Assembly: GCA_021464245.1 (NCBI GenBank)
Contig: JADCRB010000025.1
Coordinates: 4,281,903 to 4,345,902 of the forward strand
Reading direction: 5' to 3'
Length of the DNA stretch: 64,000 nt
From: Carallia brachiata
Lineage: Eukaryota > Streptophyta > Magnoliopsida > Malpighiales > Rhizophoraceae
Shown here in pieces: positions 39,546 through 53,500 of the stretch. The translations under genes and the position numbers were made by a program. Position 1 is the stretch's first letter. The number at the start of each line of letters is the position of its first letter. The notes under the pieces are model-generated. The model did not search any database, was not told where the DNA came from, and saw only the letters and a program-made list of their open reading frames with translations.

Positions 39546-41585
39546 ATAAATATAAGTAAATATTATTATATAAAATATGTATTATTATTTAATATTTTTT
39601 ATTGTGTTATTGATAAGAACAAATATAGTATATAAACCGTCATTTATAAGTAAAACATTAATTTTTAATTAAGTTTAATTTATATTGTCAAAATTAAAAA
39701 AATTACGCAGTGTATACAAATATATGAGAACATAGTACTTCATCACAAAAGAAAAACTTCCCCCTTCTCTCTCATTTTTTTAATATTTTTTTCAAAAAGA
39801 TGTTCTCGACATGTCTTAAATGTGACTTCAACATAGCTGGGCCTTGTCCGAATTTCTTTTTTTAGTTTTTTGTGGACATATGTCTACTTAGTAGTGTCTG
39901 ACGCATGTCCACATTTGACATAAGTCCGATACAAATACGATTACTAAATTTCTGTGTCGATACACCTTAGATTCTATCATTCATCCCAACTATTTAATTT
40001 AAAGTACTCGTTAATTTTATTCTTTTTTAACGTTAATAAAATTTACTTATAATTTAATATCACATAATCTATTTTTTTTATTTTAAATAGACTTTACTCT
40101 ATAATATAATAAATAAATTATATTTAATAAAAAAATATGAATTAAATTAAAATTTTCGTTAATCAAATCAAATCAAATCAATAGTTGATTCATTAATTTA
40201 AAAATTCAACTGTTAATCCAATAACTCCGCACTTGTAGGTTCTAATAAAAGCGCTTAACTTGGCCCGAGAAACAAACGAAATGGCAAAGTTACCCGTTCA
40301 GACCCACAAATTATCATGAATTTAACACCATAAACTCTCGATCTTTCATAATACAATTACAAAAATCGAAAAAAACCGATTGAAAAAATCAACTAAGAAG
40401 ATTCACAGTATAATCGATCGATTAAATTGTGCAATTAAACGATTATTATTTATAATAAAAAAATTAATCTAAAATACATTAATTTTATTAATTTTTAGTT
40501 ATAAATAATAATCATTTAACTATACAATTCAATCAACCAATTATACCACAATTCAATCAACCGATTATACTGCAGTTCATTCCTGTTTATCCGTCTATCC
40601 GTGCATGTTTTTCACATCTTTTTGGCACCTGGATGATTAAGAAGAAAATATATCTTTTTTTTTTTTTTTGGCGAAAAAAAGAAAAAATATCTTACTTCGC
40701 TCGCATTTCGAGGTTCTCCTTTCCGACGCCGTCCGCAGGTTTTTCTAGTTAAATAAGCGATAGATCGCTTTCTGGGCAAGTTTTCATATGCATGTATCCG
40801 CAAGGAAAAACATTCCAGCGACTCAAAAACTCGATGGGTGTCCAGGGTTTAACAGTCCAGTAAGATCCTCTAATGCTACACCACGGAAAATTTGGCCTTC
40901 AGCCCGAAATCTGGAAACACAGAGGCCCGTGTGACAGCAAGCAATAGAACAACAGCCAAGTGCTAACTGATTCCATTACATCGACATCTCTATATGTTTA
41001 ATGTGCGATGTACAAATCTACAAAACCATAAGCATGAGAATGTCTACAATTGCATCTATCCAGAAACGAACTTCCCCTTTTCATAGTCTTCTAGGAGCCA
41101 ATTTCTTCATCGTTTGAACTAAATACCAGACTGAACTGAAAACTAATTTCATTATCCAACATTTGACTTATTTACAAATTGATTACGAAAGAGAAATTGG
41201 TGGAAAACATCACGTTAACAAGCAAGCTCCTGCAAGGAACCAATCACAGGAGACCGTCCCTAAGCTGCATTCCTCCCAATAGCTTGATTATCTTGAAAAG
41301 CAGGTATTAGTAAGAGCATCTACGGTGTGTAAACTTCACGAAATCTTTGATATGCACCACTGACATCGCCGCTTTCTTATGTACGTGAGAATCAAATCTT
41401 GCAAGTTGCCTGATAAGCATATCTTAAATGCCTCACTTCATGTTTCCACAAAGTTTGCCTCATATTTCTGCTGGTCCTGGATGCTTTCTGTAGTTATGTG
41501 AAACCAGCATCACATCAATTCCCGTGACAATGACAAGGCCACAAGATCGATTCTTTTTAAGTTATTATTATCAGCAAACAGGCCA

Positions 41586-44500
41586 TCAGCTCAAATCAAA
41601 ACCAGCATCTGCATTTATAGCATATAGCAATTTTGTTTCCAGTTGCTCTTTGCTGTGTAACAAAACAAGACATTAGAATCAGTAAATAATGACCCATTTA
41701 GGTGTAAAACCAGAAAAGAATAATGTGTAAAATGTCTGGTTAAGAAAGAAGATGAGAGAAGTCAGATTTTTCAAATGCATATGACTGAGATGCGCTCAAG
41801 TCTTTTTGAAAGCTAGTATCAGTGTCTTTATGCCTTTGATTCCCCTCAATTTATTCAGTTAATACCATCAAATATGCAGACAAGCCCTGCCTGAAATGCG
41901 CTTAAGTCCATTAATGCTGTTATGAATTTGTTTGGATCCTCTCCAATTCATTTTGTTATGCAAGAGTGTGTTGGACATGCAGACAAACCTTCTATAAGGC
42001 GGAAGCTTTAAGAGATTCATACAAGTAGCTGATGTTGGTAAGCGGTCAAGAGCTTCTTCTGAAGCATTCCCTGAAGCCCTAAAGACATGGATTGGTAACA
42101 AATATTATAATCGATTGATATAAACACCACAAAAAAAAAAAAAAAGAAGCATTTGGGGTCTTTTTTTTTTGGGGGGGGGGGGAGTGTCGTGGGGTTTTGC
42201 ATTTCTAGCTACCAACTAGTGGCAACCAAATTTATTATCCATTCATCAATTAAATCTGCCATACATACTACCTCTGTATGCAAAATAATGGCTCAAGGTG
42301 CCTAAAACCAAGCAGTGGGCCCCGCGAGCAACCAGTCACAAACCTACAAGATAATTCTCTGGTCATATCATTTTGAATATTCACACTATAAACTGGCAAA
42401 AAACTAGCAACTGACGTAGCAAAACAGAGCGCTTTGAAGGAGTGAATAATAGAAAAGCAAGCAACTCACTTCAAAAATTTCTTTCGAGTTTCCAACGAAA
42501 AGCCTTTGAGAGCTTCCCAGAACATCTCAATAACATAATGCTCCTGTCAAGAAATGATTAAGAAGATTACAACTACAAGGAAAGGGGCATATCTGTTGGC
42601 TAATAACTACCCACTGACACAAAAGTTGGTGATTCAGCAGTTATTGAGACAGCTTTTTCGGGAAGAGAACCGGACAACTAAAAGACGAAAATCTTATTAT
42701 TCAAAATTGGCGCCAAGACTTGGAATCCAATCATGCCAACAAGCTATGAAGCATTTGCCAGACCGGTCCTCGTGTATGTTGGACATGAATGAAAAAATAA
42801 AATTGGGGGTTTAGACAAAATCAATTTACTGGAAGTAACATGTTAAAGCAGTAACATCAGTCATGGAGACTGAGGAATGGATGGAAAGGGAAGGACAGAT
42901 TCTAGATCAAATTATCAAAAAAAATATTTAACTAAAAGGAACATAAAGTTGCAGTAGATTGACAAAATTAAGGGGCAGTTTTTGGAATTTTTCTTCAATC
43001 ATCTAAGGCCTTGATATTTATGGTGTTTGTGTCATTGATTTTAATTACCAGAAAAGAAATGAAAGAAATGCTATAAAATAAAATGATTGGTAATTTTATG
43101 CAGGTTTGAAAGCAATACTGACAGTTAATTGCATTTTGCATTGTTCCACACTCAGACAAATAAAAAACTTACACTATGGTAACCACCCGCATAATTGGTA
43201 TGCATGCGAAGGTCATCAATATCCATACTGTCAACTGAACCGGATATAAGGAGCTGTGAACAAAATATATACATCAAAAGGAGGAAGGACCTCAAGATTA
43301 ACACTCCAACAAATGCACAAAATAGCAGGAGTGTGATGCATGTGCTTTTTTCGTACAACACACCATTTCAAATGCCATTTCCATTTAGCATCACTATCCA
43401 TTGGAGTGACTTCCAAACAAAATCCAGCACATCTTCTTTTCAAGGAGTAATAATTTATGATTTCATTGAAAACCATATTCTGATAGTGACATTAGCTCAT
43501 TAATGCAGTGCAGACTTTTCCCAGATAGACAGAGTTACTATAGTCACTAAAAGCTAAAAATAATAATACCTGAAGTTCATGTTCGTTAAACATGTCAATC
43601 CAATCTTTCTGTATAAGCTGCTGAAAGCCCCTCAAAAAATGAGAACTTTGTTGGCGTATCTGCAAGTAAGAATAAATTATGCACAATATTCACATGATTG
43701 AAGATGCAGCACAGTATCAAATTGCAACGTAAACTGATGGGAGTGGACAGAATACCTGAAAATTCAAACGATGATTTGATACAAGATGGATAAATGTAAT
43801 GACGTTCTCATTTGTAACTCGGATGTTTCTACCTCCAGGAAGCAGCTCTTCTTCCGTTTGTTCTCCATATTCGTTATTTACAATTACAAAATAAAGCTCT
43901 AACTCAGAAATGTCACCTTCATAATGCTGCAGACCACAAAATGAGGGTAACTTATGGGAATAATAAAAAGAATAAAAGAGAGTCTGAGCTCCAAATCTAG
44001 GAATGGGGTGTTATTCAAATTCAGCCTGTAAGATTATTATGGGTATCAAGTGGAGCGTCAAATTTAACTTCAAGTCTCAATTGGGTACAAATTTGGCTTT
44101 TTAGCACCGCCAAACTTGTTTTTCCCTGGGATTGCACATTCCTTTAGCCAGGTTGAGCTCATCTTAGTTGACAGCACAATGTGCAACGTTCAAATACACA
44201 CAAATTGCAATGCACAAATTGCATCAATGTTTCAAGAAAAAGTTGTGTCGCATGTAAATAGTCAAGCACACATTCTCTGAATAGATTCAGAAAAACAATG
44301 GAAGAGCTTCAACGGTTTAATCATAATTCTTTTTGTCCCAATGTTTTAACTATGTATCTGATAAATTCCATTCCCAGCTCTTTTTTAGAAAATGATTTGG
44401 CGATCAGAGGATATACATAGAAATAAGTAAACTGAACGCAAATTTTCATTTTACTTGGGTGAAAGGATAGAAGCGCTGCAGAAAAATAAGGGTTACAGGA

Positions 44501-47500
44501 ACTGAGGTTGTCAGTCTAAACCTATTTTCTTAACATGCACATTTTGCAGCAAACAATAGAGATTCAGATAAGTGAAGCACACATTCAATAAAAGAATGAC
44601 AAGAAAAGAGTACCTTTAGGAAGATAAGGTGGCGATACAATTCTGGATCCAGTGAAGGTAAGTCATTTAAATAGTTATGCCTGACCAATCAGAGGGGGAA
44701 ACAAAGTTAGATAGCATCATTAGCAAAGCAAACTCAATATTGTTTTAAACCTTATCACACGCATCATGAATGCAAACTGCATATATAACAACGTATGAAT
44801 AAATCATATTTAATAGAATGCTTCAGAACTGAAGAAAAATGTCAGTGAATGCAGTGTTAACAGTAAACCGACAACATTGTCTACTGAAACCATCCTTTGG
44901 AGAACTTTCAACGTAAAAGACATCCCCTGGCATTAGCTATCTCCAAGGTACCAAAATAATGATTTCAGGAACAAATATGAAAAATCTAACAATATTATAT
45001 AAAACCGCACATTTTTTCATCCAACAAAATCAAAATGCACCAACCCTTGTAAGATATAGAAATCTGAAGTGTGGACACAATAGGAACAATGGCATTTCTG
45101 CAACAAAAAGGAGAACTCTTTCTCTAAAATAAAAGTTTTTGTTCAATGACAAGGTAATTTTATCTTGTCATCACGAACAAGTTTGAAAATTGGTCCAAAA
45201 AGCCAAAAAAATATCAGCTATGAGAAGCATAACTTGCTTTTATTCTTTTGTATTATTGCTTGAAAGATATGAGGTCCGTGAAGAGAATGAATTACATATC
45301 GGGGAACTACCACTGCTCGTAAAATTGATCTAGAAGTTGCAGGCTTCATATTTGCGTCCCTCATTTATGCATAAGTAGGAAAATCATGAATTGTAGCAAA
45401 ATAATGACGGAGAAAACAAACTGTTGGCAAGTAGAATGAAGGTCTAGAAAGCCTCAGAAATCATACTTCTGCTTTAACTTGCTCAAGAAGAATGCTGCAA
45501 ATGGTATGTCAACAAGAATGCCTTCAAACATAGCCTGCAAAAAGAAAAGAATATATATAGCATCATTGTATAGGCTACTCAATGACTGTGACTGACCGTA
45601 AGACGACAAACCTTTAGTTGACAGTTACATCATAATACATTAGATACGCAGAGAGCTATAGAGAATTCTGGCACATCTTTTTTAACTCGCATAAGGCATA
45701 AAATTTATTTTTTAACTCTTTTATTTCTGAAGGAAAGGAAGGAAAAATAAGTGACAGACAAATATCTTTGAAAGGATACTGGCAGGGAAGAACGAGGAAT
45801 CAAAGCAAAGCTATCAAACTTCTATACATTGACATAAATACATGCATGTGTGCTTGCGTGCATGCGTGCATCTATGAACAAGGTACATGTTTTCTGAAGA
45901 ATACCAGAGAATTCACACATGGATGAGCTAATGGTTGGAAAATACAAAGAATATTCCAATTAAGAAACAAGAAAAATATTAAAATGTCCATGATAGAAAA
46001 TTATAGATGGCATATTACTCCTTGAAAATGATATACGGTTAGCATACCCACAGCAAGCTATTTATCTTGTAGATAACATGTTATTATTTGAAAAAGGAAT
46101 GAAAAGAAAAAGGAAATGGAGCACTTCAGACCTTAGCAAGAAGAGTCCCTAGAAAATGGAAAAACTGAAGATGCTGTTCATGTATCATTCCTGATCCAGG
46201 ATTAGGGTAGAGTAGATGATCAGCAGTTTCCTGAATATACCACCAAGCAGAATACAAATTAAAATAAAAAAAACTATAAAAGACACTAGAACAGCACTAA
46301 AAAGAAGGAAGGGGAGGTGAATGTAATAAACTGCATTCTTCCATCAGGACAATTAGAAGCTATATGCACATGGAGTCGACAGGGAGTAACCCATGTACTC
46401 TAGAAGTATACAGTTACTGCTCTCCCCAATCAAGACTTCCAAGAAAGTTCAAAGAATTAAAATAGGTAGAAGTTCATATCTAGTGCACACATTAAGGGAC
46501 ATTGTGATCCAAGAATAACAGCATTTAATATTTCAGTCCTTTGTGGAGCTCTCTAACTCTTTTGAAGCTCAAGGATATTGCCAACAGTACTTAGGAAGCT
46601 ATTACTTACATCAGACCCCACCCTCCAATGTAATATATCCAAAATTGTTCCAACTTCCCACCAACTGATCCATCCAACCAGAATTAAAAGGGATTATTTT
46701 CTTGCAATTTGAAATCTTTCACTTTTCTTTTCTTTCTTGTTCCTTCGCTTCTCTGTAACAGAATTTGAGGAAGCCTATTCGAGTTCAAGAGCATCTTCTT
46801 CTTCTAACTTGTGATTTGAACTACTCCATTGAATTTAAAATCTTGGTAGTCTTCAGGGATTAATTTCTTAAAGGCGTAAGAGTCATATGAGTGTTGATAT
46901 TCAGTTCTCAATCACATGGCAATCACCTGTAATCTAGCCCAATACACTACAACTGGAGACCTAGACCCTGATTTTAGTTTTCACACAACATCCTGAAGGT
47001 AGATAATGCATGACAATGACCAACTTAATGCAAATTATCTGATCTATTCTCCTTCTCTTTCAAGTCTCCTTTTGTCCAAAAATTGACTCTCTCCTACACT
47101 TTATTCTACTGCCATTTGATGCAGAATTCTTGTAGAAGAAGAAGAAAATCCTGTAAACAATTTCTACTGCCAAAAGGCATATGATAAAAATAAGTGGAAC
47201 TCCTGAAAAAGAGCAGCAGGTTAATGACTTCAGTAATGCAAGCATGAATTATAAATTAAAAAAAAAAAAAGGAGCCCAACAAATTTACAATTTGTCAATT
47301 TCTCCCTCAAAAGACTTGTCAAATATTCCACATCTCTTGCAGCCATTTATTGCCAAGGAAAACAGTGAGTTATCATATATTCCCAAATATTGATGACAGT
47401 GATCCCAGTTTTCATGCCGATAACTTTTGCATGTGAATGTTTGCATATTCTACTTCATGTGCATAAATGCTTTCCCCCTGGGAAAGCCCTATTTTGGATT

Positions 47501-50500
47501 TTTTCCACCGGGGGTTTTGGGGGGGGGGGGGGGTGTGCCGGTGTTTGTGGTGGTGAGGGGAGGAGGGTCCAGGAAGATGGGTAGACCTTGAATAAGCCAT
47601 ATTGCACATCAAAGGCTGCTCGAGTAATGTTCTCCATAAAATCTTTAAAAATTCCGCCACCATCAATGCCAGCCTCCTCAACTCCAAGCTCATTTACAAA
47701 CGACACACGTATCTGCAAGTGAACAGACGAGAATGATTATTTTTTAAAACATAATTTCCTTTATTACAAATATTTACACATAAGCCAAGGACATTACCAC
47801 TCCTCGAAGGTCCTCTTCAGACAATGAGCTCATCTGATTGTAAGCATCTTCCAGAATATGATCCCGTCGTATTCTGAATCTGTTTCTTGTAAAAACACCA
47901 TGTGACCCATGACTTTGCCTAACCGCCAGTAATTGTGACTGGGAAGACATTCAATGCAACAGTTCTATATCAAAAGCAACTCAATGAAATATTGCATTCA
48001 TTTTTAATTGACTTTTTCCCAAGAAGATAGCAAGACTTTTAAATCCCTGACACAAATAATGGGGTGAAGAAGGGTGGAAGATGGACGGGGAGATAAATAT
48101 TTGATAATGACTACTTTAACTCTATTCCCCAAGTTTTCACATGTTCCAGCCAGATGTAAATCCAAAGCTCTGCAATATGAGTCACTTACATTGAATATTT
48201 TAACCCTGCTTGTAAAAGGTATCAAAAAGGGAGCTCGCTTCAGTATGTCATTCGCTTTGGTTCCATCTATTATGGCCTAAAAAAGCCAAGTGAAACCATC
48301 AGCATCAGAACATTAGAATTCTGTATAAGTAAAGAAGTGGTGGAAATCCTATTACCTGAGAAATAAAGAAATCATCAACACCATCAGCATGGAAGTCACT
48401 TGGTGGTGTAAACTGCCTTCTATTGTTCCAATCTTGCAACTACGACAATGATATAAGAAAATCAAAACTAAAAAAGGACTAACATCTACTATATACTATT
48501 AGCATGGTCAAATGTGACCAGATCCTACACATGCAATGACTGGCTAGTAAGGCCTACTGTATTTGAATCTGCAAATCCGTCAACTACCTGGGAGAGGAGC
48601 TCGGAGGCCACAATTCCAACTCTTCGTTTGATAGATTCAACAGGGTTCTGCTTAATAGCAGGTGCACTTGTTGCAGGTTTCACTGAATTGTTGTGTGCCA
48701 TAGGATTCACCCATAGGAGCTGCCACAACGCCTACATATGAAAAATGTGAAAATGAAAAATCAAACGAATACTTTGTAGGTGTAGTTTACTTCTCCCCAT
48801 TTCTGATTCATTAACTAGCAAACTAAGAACCAACACTCACCTGTCTCAGAATTATAATTAGTAAACGGATATCCTTCAATGAAAGTGGCTTCTCCTGTTC
48901 ATAGAACTCCTCATTATGAACTATCGTTAGCATGTGCCTGTTTACCCATGAAAGAATCAAGAAGTTAGGTATCTATTCAGATTTAGACAAACAGTTGGTC
49001 ATGCACTAGGGCGAAAAAGTCTGTTTTTTCCCAGGTTGAGGGGTTCCACGTCAGGATGGCTCTAGATATTTCTGTTTGCATCAATCTCAGTATTATCTAT
49101 CACCAGAAAAGGATGCATGAATATATACGAAAGGAAAACCAAAACCGGTAACAAGAGACAATTAGACTTGCTTGTATACTGGGCAGAAAACAGCAAGAGG
49201 TAACAGCCAACCAGGAGCATCTTTTGGTAGATATGATAACTGCTCAGACAAGGATGACCATCTTTGATTTTCATGACAACTCTTCATAAAATTCCAGAGC
49301 ACCCGAACAAGTTCAGTTCTGTAGGCTAGAACAGTCATGATCCGCTCCAAAGGTAACGTGTCAAAGGTGACATGCAAAAAAGCACATGCAGCACCAATAG
49401 CTTCGACCTCTCTACCCGGTTGAGGATGTGAACCACTGACTAGTGAAATCCCTCCAAATAAAACATTTGTCTGCCCCAAAAACAAAATTCCAATCTTTAC
49501 TTAGTTGCTTTAACACCAAAACGCAATCTTTTTAGTCCATAAAAAGAAAAAGGCACCAAGATGGCATACCAATTGCAAAAGAAAGCGTGAATCTATAGCA
49601 TTAGTAATCTGTTGCTCCAAAACTCTAACCAGAGCTATTTCTGTTTCATCAGGCAGAGCATCATCCTCACTCATTGTAGAACCTGAAGGCCAAAAATTGC
49701 ATATTTTTCAATAAAGCAGCTCAAAGAAAAAGGGAAAAATGACAACATGAACTAACAAAAAAATTATGAACAAATGATCTCTAGGGGAAGGGGGGGGGGG
49801 GCAGCAGGAAGAGGGGGAGCCCATTACGGGCATGTCTCAGCACACAAACAAATATATTGACATATAGTAATGAATACATACTTTCTTCCTGACTTGATGA
49901 TTTCAAACGAGGAAGTGCCTCCAAGAAGAACGTTGTTACTTCTGCAAGGTCAATAGCCTAATTGGATAAAACGAGTGAGAAATTAGCTTCAAATCCAAAT
50001 GACTTCTAGTTAGACATTCATGCTCCCATAAAATGAGCAGATTCAATAAGAAACCAAACAGCAATCATTCCCAATTAAACAGAAGGAAAGAAAAACAATT
50101 AAAAAAAGGCCCCGAATTATCAGTTAAAAAAGGGGACTCCAATGGTGCAACCACTTGGTTGACAGAACATGTTCATGTTTCTCATCTCTATTTTTACTTT
50201 CCTTTTCAGATTAACGTTCCCATAAGTAAAATGTGTCATCCCCATAAATTCAATGTGTAACCTATCAAAATTGGAAACTATTTCCCACAGCCTAACATGC
50301 AAGTATCACAAACCCTCCCCCATTCTAATTTAGAAAAATGAAAAAACTTTTCCTCCAAGCCATCAGCTAGAATGGGAAACTTGAAGCGCTACCAAAAGAA
50401 ATCTCTTGCGGTGGACTTTGAAAAAAAGAAATCAAAGAACCCTCCTTAAAAAAAAAATTGTTGATTTTTAACGTATTTTTCAGCTACTACTGTTTTCTTC

Positions 50501-53500
50501 GAAGTCTTGAAAACTAAGAAATCTTCCATGAGTATGCAGCCACATGTCCTCAATGACAAAGACAGACCAGTAAAACAAAACACGTAATAATATATGTTGT
50601 TCTTCATAACCTCCTTACCAACTCAAATGAACAGTCAGGCTGAGATAAAGCAACTCCAGCAGTTTCTAACATATTTCCAAGGAGGCAAGCATAACCAGGA
50701 TACTCAGCTGATATATCATTAGGCAACACATTAATATGATTCTTTACACACAATGCCATCTGATGAACATAATGTTGGCTCAGACTCTGGGTTGCAAAGA
50801 CCTGGATGGGAATAATCAAACCAATTAATAGTATGCAAGGGTATAAATTATCACATGATTAACAGTTGAAAAAAAAAAAGTATGTGTAGAAAATGCATCT
50901 GAACAATTTACAAAATCTTAGCAACAAAGAATTAAGAGTTGACACTGTTATACATATAAGTCACCAACCATACAAAGAAAAATGCTAAGCCCAACCAAGA
51001 ATGGTCTTAGCCAAATGTACCTCTTTTAAATTAGGAAAAAGCTGCCATAAGAAAGGGATTGTCAGCATCTGAGATGAAAAACTACACCAAGGGTCAACAC
51101 TCGGGCAAAGACATGGCTTCTGACCGATGTGAGAGATCACATGGGCAAGCAAGCGCTCTAGTGAAGAGATTCTCCCAATAGAACTCCAAGCCTTTGTATT
51201 ATCCTGCGAATCAACATAGGAAACTTCTAAAAAGAATAAAGTGTACAAAAGCATGCAGAAATTTAAAAATAATAACCCAGTCCCAGGCAAATTAAGCAGC
51301 CACAAGAAGATCACGCACAATGCATTTTACAGTCTGCTTAGCATTGAATCAAGCCCAGGACAGGCATTAAAACCAACCATGACTCATCCTACCAATACCT
51401 AATTGAGTGGGTAGCTAGTAGTATGCAGTGGGCTTCAAGGTGCCTAAATGCACGAGAACATTGGAGAAAACAGGGCAGGAAAATTTGCAATTAGCAAACA
51501 GCAGGAAAACAGTCAGTTTTCTAGTTTGCCAGAGACAAGAATAATATTCCCAAAATGCATGAAGATGTTCCACTCTCTTCTTGAAAGGCAAGCAACTTTA
51601 TTACAGTTCTTTTCTGAAAATTTAAATGATAAGCTTGCTGCATGTTTCTCTCAAGGTCATCCACATGGAAATACTATTTCAAGCAAGTATAATCTGGATA
51701 GAAGATGTGACAGTTCAGAACTTGCCTATGGTAAACAAGTTCAACAGGCTCTTTTTTCCCCCAAAGCATTGACCCGCAAGAAAACTGCCAATGTCAAGTA
51801 ATTAAGGCCATAATATCTTTCTCCATGCCACAACTTCTCCCCACCCCCCCAGCCCGCAAACGAAAAAAAGGCTCATAGACAAAAATTTGTCGTGTCATCA
51901 TAGCCACCTGGGGAAAAATTCATAAACTAGGGGCAATATGCTCTGCTAGATCATGGATTTCAGTATAAATGTGACATTCAAGAGAAGAAGGAATCACTCT
52001 GAATTTAAGGAACGGAATAGTACTGATGCAGTTATGCCCCATGTGCAGAAAATATATCACCACAGATTATGCACAATCTAGATGCTATACCTTCACTGCA
52101 AGTACAATTCCTCTGAATAGGGAGAACGTATTTCTTTGCAAGAGATAACCAACAATCTTACAAGCCCATGGAAGTTTGGGATCTAGCAATACAATTACGG
52201 CTTCCAGCAAAAGAGCTGCTGGAACACTTGATTCCTCAGGCGTTGTCAATAGTTGATCCGTAAGTTGTTCGCTGAAATGGAATGATGCTTGCATCAGAAA
52301 GCAATATTATAATCAAAACAGATGTTCAAGCGATTTATACTTCTTACATTCTAAAATAAATTGTTAGTGTAAAAGTCTCTCTAAATGTACAGTGCTAGTG
52401 CACTTCAGTCAATGGTAAGATCCGAAAATGGAACAAAAGGGAAATACCCAGGTCCCAGTCCCACATACATATTAAGATCCACACCCATACCCATGTTTAA
52501 GTCATGGATAAGAAAATACCCAGATGAGAAATTAAATGTGGACATAAAATTGGAGACCAAAATGCTACACAAATTTGAGATAAGTCTAAAAAAGGTTTTT
52601 TGGTGGCTAACCGATTTTGATACATGGCTTGAACACAGCTAAATGCAAGTTTCTTCACTCTATAATCCACCAGAGCAGAATCGATCGGATAATCAGCACC
52701 TGCAAACAAGCTCACTATATCTCCTGCTGCAGAAGGACAGATTGTCAATTTTACCACACAATATCGGCCAGCTAAGTAGAGCATGCAAAACCACATATTT
52801 TTGCGGAACATTAACATGTTGATGTAAATGGAAATCTATGTGCTTTAAAGTAACATACAAAAAGAACTGCCAAAATGGAGTGGGGGTGAAACATCTCAAA
52901 GCAAAAGGCAACTGAATTGCAGGAGCTAAGAATTGAATCCATTGCCCCAATGTCACACAAGGGAGTAATCTTTTTATTGCACCAAGCTCACCCACACAGA
53001 AAGGAAAATACGAGATAACTCTAAATTCACATAACTAATGCATGCGCACCAAGCAAAAAATTTTAGGAATCACATTTAAAACCAATTATAAATTGAGGAA
53101 ATGGGAAAAATATGGTACTAAAAGTTGCAGGTATAGCTCTATCTTATAGCCTTTTCCATCTTATTCACAGCATAATTTACATGTTAGGAAACCAAACTAG
53201 AGCAGGCAGGTGGTATAGCAACAAATGCCATGTCCTATCACTCTGCATATCAAAGCACGATGTTGAGTGATGGGGAAAAGTAGGCATCAATCAAATATGC
53301 AATTCGATCCAGAAAAACTATTCGCACAAAACATACCATTATGTTGAACATGGAGAAGCAGCCGACAGGTCTCCAATAGGGCTACAAAATCACCATTGTT
53401 TTTGGCATTAAAGAAGAATAACAGCTGGCATAGAAACCCGGAGTTTGGACCCAAACAATGTCTGGATTCATAAGACAGATTAAAGGACAAAGAATCCATT

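Larger units (their letters stand above)
38549..41585. other. Intergenic: NEMF-like 5' leader, spacer, UPL6 3' region
   Basis: 38549-38760 is the leader and promoter of the NEMF-like gene, with a CT repeat at 38589-38616. 38800-40600 is A+T rich, with a short duplicated TA-rich unit (39463-39545) and an inverted repeat near 40435-40530 (CAATTAAACGATTATTATTT / AAATAATAATCATTTAACT). 40850-41585 is less A+T biased and should be the 3' UTR of the UPL6-like gene, perhaps with a 3' UTR intron. Confidence 0.55.

Noticed and set aside
42554..42814. 86-codon plus-strand frame in a UPL6-like intron
   Set aside because: Antisense to the intron between exons 22 and 23, with no recognisable domain.
51448..51801. 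117-codon plus-strand frame inside a UPL6-like intron
   Set aside because: It lies antisense in an intron (51204-52090). It has no family resemblance and no splice partners. Its length is within chance for a long intron.
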